DNA of 5,468 nucleotides from positions 1 to 5,468 of the forward strand of contig CBDURO010000066.1 of the NCBI GenBank assembly GCA_965369995.1, read 5' to 3'. A program made the translations under genes and the position numbers. The first letter of the stretch is position 1. Each line of letters starts with the position of its first letter. The notes under the pieces are model-generated. The model saw only the letters and a list, made by a program, of their open reading frames with translations, was not told the DNA's origin and did not search any database. This DNA comes from JAHJCW01 sp965369995 (GTDB lineage: Bacteria > Fidelibacterota > Marinisomatia > Marinisomatales > JAHJCW01). Of the stretch, positions 1-5,468 are shown in pieces.

Positions 1-3000
1 ACTCCTTTGTTCTGTGATATTCACAGCGCCGAAAGTCACAATAGTGAATTCTACTCAAAAACAGCTGCAATTGCATGTTTTTATCAATCCAATATCAATT
101 GATGATCTCAAACCAATTCACGTGCTTGTTGGTTTACCCAATAACAAGTATCCTGAATTGCAGGTACAGATGTTGAATAAACAAAATCTTAGCGGCTTTA
201 CCGATAATATCGAAGTCGCTTCTGTAGAATGGATTCAAAAACAAAAATTACGAGGACTTAACGTTGCCACACTAAAAATTACGCCAGGTTCTGACGGCAG
301 AAATAATGATCTATATTATCAAGAAATGATTATTACAATGAATTTTGTTAGTCAACCAATTGCAAACAATTCAAAATTGCATGATGACATTTTATCAGCA
401 AATGTTATTAATTGGTCGGTAGCAAAAACTTGGCAACAAAGCATAGCAATTAAAAGACTAAAGGTAGCTGCTGAACCCCCCTCAGGACAATGGTTAAAAT
501 TTAAAGTCGAAAAGGACGGAATGTATCAAATAAAAGGCACAGAATTAATTAATTTAATACCTACGATCAATCAATATGACACGCGCAGTTTTATTTTATA
601 TACCGGAAGTAATTTAGGACGTTCACAATCTCAGAATCCCGGCGCTCCGATTCCTAATGAAAATCTTGCCGAAATAGCATTCAAATATATCGGTTCTTCA
701 GATGGTATATTTACAGAAAATGATAAAATTATATTTTACGGTAGAGGTGCTTGTGGATTTGACATAAACGGTACAAATGTTACGTTTAACCAAAATTTAT
801 ATTTCGAAAATAATGTTTATCACTTATTGATCCCGGATGACAATAATCTTCGTGGTAAACGTGTAACAGAATATCAAAATACAGATAATCCAACCATTAA
901 CTTAGATTACGGAGTTCAGTACCAGCACATTGAAACTGATTTTATAAATCCATTCCAATCCGGATTAGGTTGGGTGGAACAATCTATTTCAACAAATAAT
1001 TTTCTTGAAAAGACTCTTGCTGTAAGTAATCCTGTAAATGACATTTCGCCAAGATTGATTGTGAAATTTCAAGGCGGTACAACTGATAATAAAGTACGTC
1101 CTTATCCTTCCAATAAAATTGCAATTCGCCTTAATTCACAACAAAACACAATATTATCAAATATGTCTTGGACAGGGCAAAATCAAAGATCCGTAATATT
1201 AACGTTAGCTGATGGAAGCTTAATAAACGGATCAAATTCATTTTATTTAACTAATAATTCAACGGATAGTTATTCCCAGCCATATTTTGATTACCTCACT
1301 TTATCATACGGGCGAAAATTGAATTTTACGGGAGATTCGTTTGAATTTTATACCCCGATTCATAGTAATCCAATTAATTTTGATATGTTCTCCACTACCA
1401 GTCCGACAATATGGAATATTTCTGATACTAAAACACCTACTTCATTATTAATAGAACAATCCGGAAACAATTATTCTTTTAATGTATCGCCAGTAGCAAA
1501 TTCATATGATAGACTAATCGTTTTCAATTCCGAAAATGTTACGACTATAACAAATCTTGAGAGCCTTGGCAGGATAAATTTCAATACTTTAAGAAATAGT
1601 GCAACGCAAACTGACCATATCGTTATTGCTCCAAGTGAATACTTAAATGTTGCAAGTAAATTCATGACACATCGGAAAAACTCAATTTTTGCATCTTTAG
1701 AAGACATTTACAATGAATTTTCGGGTGGGAATCTTGACCCAATGGCGATTCGCAACTTTATTGATTGGACACAAAATAATTGGCAATCACCCAAACCTAT
1801 TTACATATTCATTTTAGGCGATGCAGATTATGATTATAGGAATATCACCGGCAATTCTAATAACATTGTGCCAACTGTGGAAGTTGGCATAATCGGTTCC
1901 TACGCCACTGATGACCGTCTCGCAGCCATCAATGGAACAATACCTGAAGTTGCAATTGGTCGATTTCCAGCACGAACAGTCGCCGAAGCGGAAGATTATA
2001 TCGATAAACTAATCGAGTTCGAATCCAATCCTGAATTCAGCTTATGGCGGCAACGAGTTACACTTATTGCCGATGATGCAGCACGACCGGAAGATACAAT
2101 ATCAGAACTATACATCGGTAAAAGCCATACCATAAATTCTGAAATACTCGCTGAGATTATTCCACCAACAATTGAAACTATCAAGCTATATATGTTAGAA
2201 TTCCCCGAGGAAAGCGATGCAACATCGTTTGGCGTAGCCAAACCGCAAGCCACTTCTGCCTTATTTGACATTCTCGCAAAAGGCACTGCAATCGTCAATT
2301 ATATTGGTCATGGTAGCGCTCACCAATGGGCACAAGAGAGATTATTATACCAAGATCGTGGCGATTTACAAGCAATTGAAACAGGAATGAAACTTCCGTT
2401 ATGGATTGCAGGAACATGCTCTTGGGGGCATTTTGATGATATCGACCGTGAATCATTTTCAGAGGAATTAATTCGCCAACCGATGAACGGAGCATGTGCA
2501 ATAATTACAACAAGCAGACCAATTACTGTTTCAAGTAATCAATATTATGAAGAGCAACTATTCAATAAAATATTCCCGAATCAGACTGTATCAGATGCAC
2601 CAATTGGAGTGATTTTACAATCAATCAAAACGGGGAATCAAGAAGGAGAATATTTTCATCTTTTCGGTGATCCTGCTATGCAACTAACTTTGCCCAAAAG
2701 AGAGATCACAATCACAAATGTTACTCCTGATACCTTGCAAACTTTAGGGGAAACCAGTTACAATGCGATTCAGAATATTACTCAAAATGGTGGAGAAGGC
2801 TTTGTAATATTAAATGATGCTGAAAGAGAAGTTACTCGTGAGTATAATTATTTATCTAATACAGAATCTTTAAGTTATAAATTACCCGGTCCAACACTTT
2901 TTAGAGGAAAATTTAGTTTCGATAATAATCTGATAACCGGTAAATTGCGTGTTCCTAAAGATATTTCATTTTCGGATAAACCAGCTTCAATAAAATTATA

Positions 3001-3721
3001 CATATTATCAGATGATTCTGAACCAATTGAAGCTCTTGGCTTTAGAGACTCATTATATATTGTTAGTGGTAACCCTACCTCAGATAATTTTGGACCGATT
3101 ATCAGTTTTGAGACTAATGATAATCAAATTTTGCGATCAGGAGATCATTTTCAATCAGACGATGAGATATTTATTCGATTAACTGATCCTTTGGGAATCA
3201 ATCTAACCGGAGAAATTGGACATAATATTGTTTTAACTGATCATTCCAATGATGATAATAAAATTATCACAGATGACTTTATCTACGATAATAACAGTAT
3301 CACTACCGGTACAATCCCTTTGGAATCAGACGAAAATTCAACAAACCTACATATATCGCTTAAAGCGTGGGACAGTGCCAATAATCCCTCTAATAGCGAG
3401 ATAAAATTATATCGGATTACGGAAGCAAAATTAAAATTATTTAATGTAACCAATTTCCCGAATCCTTTTGCAAATTCTACGCAATTTACATTTGAAATAT
3501 CACAACCGGCTGATATAAATATTAATATCTTCACATTAGGAGGCAGGAAGATCATGCAAATTGAACCAGAATATTTCTCCATTGGATTTCATACCATTGA
3601 TTGGGATGGAAAAGATGCCTTTGGCGACAAATTGGCAAATGGCGTATATTTATATCGATTAAAAGCAGTTGGAGATGAAGAAACTGCAGCATTTATCGGA
3701 CGGTTAGCCAAATATGAATAA
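1..3721 (+). CDS. porU: Type IX secretion system sortase PorU, C25 (gingipain-like) cysteine peptidase, 5'-partial
   Basis: PorU is the outer-membrane-associated sortase of the T9SS. It removes the C-terminal signal of secreted cargo and couples the cargo to surface lipopolysaccharide. Residues are numbered from an in-frame GTG at 14. The frame stays open to the left edge and no signal peptide follows that GTG, so the real start lies upstream. Residues about 155-260 form the N-terminal PorU-type region (SGQWLKFKVEKDGMYQIKG). The C25 domain spans about 533-900. It contains GDADYDY (from D603), PEVAIGRFPAR (about 644-654), the catalytic His in YIGHGS (H766) and the catalytic Cys in AGTCSWG (C802), and ends near FGDPAM (about 884). 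Residues about 1025-1140 match the conserved PorU post-catalytic module (GINLTGEIGHNI, SLKAWDS). The tail has FPNPF (1148-1152), WDGKDAFG (from W1197) and NGVYLYRL (1209-1216), a FlgD-like Ig/T9SS sorting domain. At 1235+ residues it is slightly longer than the roughly 1150 of the Porphyromonas protein. A different C25 surface protease is possible, but the post-catalytic module favours PorU. Confidence 0.88.
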   Translation, partial: LLCSVIFTAPKVTIVNSTQKQLQLHVFINPISIDDLKPIHVLVGLPNNKYPELQVQMLNKQNLSGFTDNIEVASVEWIQKQKLRGLNVATLKITPGSDGRNNDLYYQEMIITMNFVSQPIANNSKLHDDILSANVINWSVAKTWQQSIAIKRLKVAAEPPSGQWLKFKVEKDGMYQIKGTELINLIPTINQYDTRSFILYTGSNLGRSQSQNPGAPIPNENLAEIAFKYIGSSDGIFTENDKIIFYGRGACGFDINGTNVTFNQNLYFENNVYHLLIPDDNNLRGKRVTEYQNTDNPTINLDYGVQYQHIETDFINPFQSGLGWVEQSISTNNFLEKTLAVSNPVNDISPRLIVKFQGGTTDNKVRPYPSNKIAIRLNSQQNTILSNMSWTGQNQRSVILTLADGSLINGSNSFYLTNNSTDSYSQPYFDYLTLSYGRKLNFTGDSFEFYTPIHSNPINFDMFSTTSPTIWNISDTKTPTSLLIEQSGNNYSFNVSPVANSYDRLIVFNSENVTTITNLESLGRINFNTLRNSATQTDHIVIAPSEYLNVASKFMTHRKNSIFASLEDIYNEFSGGNLDPMAIRNFIDWTQNNWQSPKPIYIFILGDADYDYRNITGNSNNIVPTVEVGIIGSYATDDRLAAINGTIPEVAIGRFPARTVAEAEDYIDKLIEFESNPEFSLWRQRVTLIADDAARPEDTISELYIGKSHTINSEILAEIIPPTIETIKLYMLEFPEESDATSFGVAKPQATSALFDILAKGTAIVNYIGHGSAHQWAQERLLYQDRGDLQAIETGMKLPLWIAGTCSWGHFDDIDRESFSEELIRQPMNGACAIITTSRPITVSSNQYYEEQLFNKIFPNQTVSDAPIGVILQSIKTGNQEGEYFHLFGDPAMQLTLPKREITITNVTPDTLQTLGETSYNAIQNITQNGGEGFVILNDAEREVTREYNYLSNTESLSYKLPGPTLFRGKFSFDNNLITGKLRVPKDISFSDKPASIKLYILSDDSEPIEALGFRDSLYIVSGNPTSDNFGPIISFETNDNQILRSGDHFQSDDEIFIRLTDPLGINLTGEIGHNIVLTDHSNDDNKIITDDFIYDNNSITTGTIPLESDENSTNLHISLKAWDSANNPSNSEIKLYRITEAKLKLFNVTNFPNPFANSTQFTFEISQPADININIFTLGGRKIMQIEPEYFSIGFHTIDWDGKDAFGDKLANGVYLYRLKAVGDEETAAFIGRLAKYE

Positions 3722-4310
3722 TACATTACTGCAAAACTGCCCGCCAATAATTTTAGCATCCAATTCACCGCGCCGAAAGGATTTGTTAGAGTTAATTGAT
3801 CTACCTTTTAAAGTAATTTCAAGCTCTGTCCACGAGGATTTTAATATTGAGTTAAAACCAATCGAATTCGCAAAACATTATGCCAATTTGAAAGCACTTG
3901 ATGTTGCTAAAAAATATCCTGATCACTTAGTTATCGGCGCTGATACAATTGTTGTTTTGGATGACGAAATTATCGGTAAACCGGTTGATGAAAATGATAG
4001 TAAATCAATGCTAAGAAAATTATCTGGTAAAACGCATACTGTGATCAGTGGAGTTTCATTAGTTTGGCGTGAGAAAAACATCGTAGATACTTTTTGTGAA
4101 GAAACTGACGTCACTTTTCAAAAATTAACTGGTGAACAAATTCAATTTTATATTGATAATTACAATCCTTTGGATAAAGCCGGCAGTTACGGAATACAGG
4201 ATTGGTTTGCGGTTTGTGTAAAGAAAATTGACGGTTGTTTTTACAATGTGATGGGTATGCCACTGTCAAATTTTTATAATCATTTTATTAAAATAATTAA
4301 TAAAAGATAA
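3714..4310 (+). CDS. maf: Maf family nucleoside triphosphate pyrophosphatase (dTTP/UTP type)
   Basis: Maf proteins are cytoplasmic pyrophosphatases that hydrolyse canonical and modified nucleotides to the monophosphate plus pyrophosphate. They are linked to nucleotide-pool cleaning and septum inhibition. The 198-residue length is normal for the family. The N-terminal signature LASNSPRR (14-21) supplies the phosphate-binding Ser and Arg residues. IGADTIV (74-80) carries the catalytic Asp77, followed by GKPVD (88-92), SGKTHTV (104-110) and the C-terminal signature DKAGSYGIQ (154-162). The DKAG.YGIQ form is characteristic of the YhdE branch (dTTP/UTP pyrophosphatase) rather than the YceF branch (7-methyl-GTP), so the former substrate range is preferred by inference. 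The ATG lies within the last codons of porU with an 8-base overlap and no strong Shine-Dalgarno sequence in front, which suggests translation coupled to porU. The stop is followed after one base by a palindromic repeat. Confidence 0.93.
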   Translation: MNNTLLQNCPPIILASNSPRRKDLLELIDLPFKVISSSVHEDFNIELKPIEFAKHYANLKALDVAKKYPDHLVIGADTIVVLDDEIIGKPVDENDSKSMLRKLSGKTHTVISGVSLVWREKNIVDTFCEETDVTFQKLTGEQIQFYIDNYNPLDKAGSYGIQDWFAVCVKKIDGCFYNVMGMPLSNFYNHFIKIINKR

Positions 4311-4311
4311 A

Positions 4312-4400
4312 GTTGTCATTCTGAGAAGCAACGCGACGAAGAATCTAATTCCTTTTAATTAATAATGGCGGATTCTTCACTTCGTTCAGAATGGCAGAAC
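4312..4400. repeat. Imperfect palindromic intergenic repeat (REP-like dispersed element)
   Basis: The left arm (4312-4346) begins GTTGTCATTCTGAG and ends GAAGAATCT. The right arm (4371-4400), read on the minus strand, begins GTTCTGCCATTCTGAA and ends GTGAAGAATC. The arms therefore match as an inverted repeat through CATTCTGA and GAAGAATC, with about five or six extra bases in the middle of the left arm. The 24-base spacer is AT-rich and contains TTAATTAA at 4355-4362. From memory, sequences of the TGTCATTCTGAGCGAAG...GAAGAATC type recur as interspersed palindromes in many Bacteroidetes/Chlorobi and other genomes; this looks like a diverged copy. It starts one base after the maf stop and ends 13 bases before the pepE start. 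The transcript could form a long hairpin that attenuates or protects mRNA. There is no U-tract directly after it, so it is not a classical intrinsic terminator. Confidence 0.8.
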
Positions 4401-4402
4401 AT

Positions 4403-4406
4403 AGGA
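4403..4406 (+). promoter_or_regulatory. Ribosome binding site of pepE
   Basis: AGGA lies seven bases before the ATG at 4414, in the context ATAGGAAACAGAT. This is a well-spaced Shine-Dalgarno element and fixes the pepE start. It sits immediately outside the right arm of the palindromic repeat, so a hairpin formed by the repeat would leave it exposed. Confidence 0.7.
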
Positions 4407-4413
4407 AACAGAT

Positions 4414-5124
4414 ATGAATTTACTACTTTTAAGCAATTCAACAATGGCAGGTAAACCTTTTTTAAGTTGGCCAAAAAAATATCTAAAATCATTTATTGGT
4501 GACGCACCCAAAAAGCTGCTATTTATTCCATATGCCGGTGTAAATGTTTATTGGGATGGTTATGCAAAAAAGGTTAGCAATTATTTTGAAGAATTCGGTT
4601 ACGAGACTATCTCAATTTATAAACAAAAAGACCCCGCAAAAGCAATTAGCGAAGCCGATATTATTATAGTAGGCGGCGGCAATACATTTCACTTGGTTTA
4701 TCATTTACGTAAAAACGGATTAATTCCATTGATTCGTCAGGCAATTTTAGATGGTAAACCGTATATCGGGTGGAGTGCCGGAGCAAACGTAGCCTGCCCT
4801 ACCCTATCTACTACAAATGATATGCCGATTATCCAACCGGAATCATTTGACACATTAAACCTTGTTCTATTCCAAATAAATCCGCATTATCTTGATGCAA
4901 ACCCAGAGGAGCATGGTGGCGAAACGCGTGAAGACCGTATCAATGAATTTTTAGAAATTAACCGTGACAAAATAGTACTTGGACTTCGTGAAGGTACCGG
5001 ATTATGGATTGACGGTGATGAAACTAAATTAATTGGTTATAAAACCGCCCGATTTTTTCAATATGGAAAACAGCCCAAGGAATTAGATAATGGGGAAGTT
5101 AGAGAGAAATTAAAACTAACTTGA
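4414..5124 (+). CDS. pepE: Peptidase E, alpha-aspartyl dipeptidase (family S51)
   Basis: Peptidase E is a cytoplasmic serine peptidase that cleaves dipeptides with an N-terminal aspartate, completing recycling of peptides that general aminopeptidases handle poorly. The 236 residues compare with about 229 in the Salmonella enzyme, and the colinear match is strong. The N-terminus LLLLSNSTMAG is typical, followed by FIPYAGV (37-43) and IIIVGGGNTFHL (83-94). The nucleophile motif is GWSAGAN with Ser121, followed by TTNDMPI with Asp136 and FQINPHYLD with His158. These fall one residue beyond the Ser120, Asp135 and His157 of the Salmonella protein, so the catalytic set is complete. The glutamine amidotransferase-like fold and a Ser in place of Cys in the nucleophile elbow are family traits. 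The start is supported by a good ribosome binding site. The gene follows maf on the same strand but is separated by a palindromic repeat, so co-transcription is uncertain. The C-terminus appears intact despite an insertion sequence beginning 14 bases after the stop. Confidence 0.95.
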   Translation: MNLLLLSNSTMAGKPFLSWPKKYLKSFIGDAPKKLLFIPYAGVNVYWDGYAKKVSNYFEEFGYETISIYKQKDPAKAISEADIIIVGGGNTFHLVYHLRKNGLIPLIRQAILDGKPYIGWSAGANVACPTLSTTNDMPIIQPESFDTLNLVLFQINPHYLDANPEEHGGETREDRINEFLEINRDKIVLGLREGTGLWIDGDETKLIGYKTARFFQYGKQPKELDNGEVREKLKLT

Positions 5125-5138
5125 AAACTTCTATTATC

Positions 5139-5165
5139 TGACCAGCCCCCAATGTTTGGACCACC
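5139..5165. repeat. Terminal inverted repeat of the IS3-family element (right end relative to the transposase)
   Basis: The tip TGACC followed by a C-run and AATGTTTGGACCACC resembles the TGA-CC-GCCCCC-A-TTTTTGGACCA ends I recall for IS3-family elements. The partner repeat lies outside the window, so the inner limit of the repeat is a guess. Confidence 0.65.
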
Positions 5166-5187
5166 TTTAAAGTTAGGGTTATTTGAT

Positions 5188-5468
5188 TTAATTTGCATAT
5201 AAGATTGTTTTGGGTTCTGATGGAATGACAGCCTCAGGTGCCGGTGGCTTGTATCCCAGACTGCTATGAGGACGTACATGATTGTAATGTTGTCGCCAGC
5301 GTTCAATAAGGACCTTAGCTTCCAATAAGGTATCAAAGATCTCGACATTCAGGACATCATCTCTCAGCTTACCATTAAAAGATTCATTGTAGCCATTCTC
5401 CCAAGGACTACCCGGTGTAATATATAAGGTAGTCACACCTAAAGCTTCTAACCACTTGCGTACTGCCT
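5188..5468 (-). CDS. IS3-family transposase OrfB, C-terminal part of the DDE integrase core (partial at window edge)
   Basis: This is the C-terminal 92 residues of the retroviral-integrase-type transposase that cuts and joins the IS ends. The frame is open to the right edge: residues A-V-R-K-W-L-E-A-L-G-V precede TTLYITPGSPWENGY, so an apparent ATG/GTG near 5436 is only an internal codon and the true start lies outside. SPWENGYNESFNGKLRDD is the hallmark of the third catalytic segment; the Glu before SFN (codon 5383-5385) is the last acid of the DDE triad. HYNHVRPHSSLGYKPPAPEA matches the conserved IS3 C-terminus (rve_3 type). The stop at 5188-5190 gives a normal-looking end. No frameshift or internal stop is seen in the visible part, so the copy may be functional. 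The subgroup is not certain; an IS407-like group is plausible. It is convergent with pepE. Confidence 0.92.
   Translation of the reverse strand, partial: AVRKWLEALGVTTLYITPGSPWENGYNESFNGKLRDDVLNVEIFDTLLEAKVLIERWRQHYNHVRPHSSLGYKPPAPEAVIPSEPKTILYAN

Larger units (their letters stand above)
5139..5468 (-). mobile_element. IS3-family insertion sequence, one end only (runs off the right edge)
   Basis: A minus-strand transposase 3' end is followed by a 48-base untranslated stretch. This ends in a sequence typical of IS3-family termini: on the plus strand TGACCAGCCCCCAATG continuing into TTTGGACCACC. The boundary is placed at the T of TGA (5139) because IS3 elements end in TG...CA. A hand count over 5221-5460 gives about 45% G+C, against about 32% in 2761-3240, consistent with an acquired element. 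The other end, orfA and most of orfB lie outside the window, so completeness, the matching inverted repeat and the target duplication cannot be seen. TATC (5135-5138) or its last three bases could be one copy of a target duplication. Confidence 0.85.

Noticed and set aside
1471..3582. Four minus-strand open frames inside porU (1471-1707, 1996-2298, 2295-2501, 3283-3582)
   Set aside because: They lie antisense to a well-supported conserved protein, show no recognisable domain, and have low-complexity Ser/Ile-rich translations typical of shadow frames.
3923..4114. Minus-strand 63-residue open frame inside maf
   Set aside because: It is antisense to the conserved Maf motifs (GADT, GKPVD) with no family resemblance.
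4312..4400. Palindrome as a rho-independent terminator of maf
   Set aside because: The arms are imperfect, the spacer is long, and no T-tract follows the right arm on the plus strand (it is followed by ATAGGAAACAG).
4311..4413. A pepE promoter in the gap
   Set aside because: TTGTCA (4314-4319) and TAATAAT (4360-4366) resemble promoter boxes but are about 40 bases apart, and no Bacteroidetes-type TTTG / TAnnTTTG pair at suitable spacing was seen.
5058..5348. Minus-strand 96-residue open frame spanning the pepE end and the IS end
   Set aside because: It overlaps the true transposase frame on the same strand and crosses the IS boundary into pepE antisense; its translation has no known motif.
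5139..5468. CRISPR, defence system or novel accessory locus at the right edge
   Set aside because: The sequence is fully explained by an IS3 terminus and its transposase; no repeat-spacer pattern or additional gene is visible.

Overview
The window is AT-rich and looks like a chromosomal segment from a bacterium of the Fibrobacteres-Chlorobi-Bacteroidetes (FCB) group. The main evidence is a large PorU-type C25 cysteine peptidase, a component restricted to type IX secretion system (T9SS) bacteria. Its FlgD-like C-terminal tail is common in Ignavibacteria, Kapabacteria and related lineages, so I lean to a Chlorobi/Ignavibacteria-like organism rather than a classical Bacteroidetes genus. This placement is inference; there is no rRNA or other phylogenetic marker here.

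Layout: (1) About 1-3721, plus strand, is porU. It runs off the left edge, so the start codon and signal peptide are missing. It keeps both the His and Cys of the C25 active site and carries its own secretion-type C-terminal domain. (2) 3714-4310, plus strand, is maf, a house-cleaning nucleotide pyrophosphatase. Its ATG lies inside the last codons of porU, an 8-base overlap suggesting translational coupling. (3) 4312-4400 is an imperfect palindrome that fills nearly all of the gap after maf and resembles a dispersed palindromic repeat family. (4) 4414-5124, plus strand, is pepE, an aspartyl dipeptidase of family S51 with its Ser-Asp-His residues intact and a good ribosome binding site. (5) From 5139 to the right edge is one end of an IS3-family insertion sequence. 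It has a terminal inverted repeat and the 3' part of the orfB transposase on the minus strand, convergent with pepE and 14 bases past its stop.

porU and maf are probably co-transcribed. Their products do unrelated jobs: surface-protein maturation in the cell envelope and nucleotide-pool cleaning or septation control in the cytoplasm. The pairing is therefore operonic convenience rather than an obvious pathway. pepE is a separate cytoplasmic peptide-recycling gene beyond the palindrome. The IS end is a mobile addition and is richer in G+C than most of the surrounding sequence. I see no defence system, CRISPR array, RNA gene or clearly undescribed system in this window.
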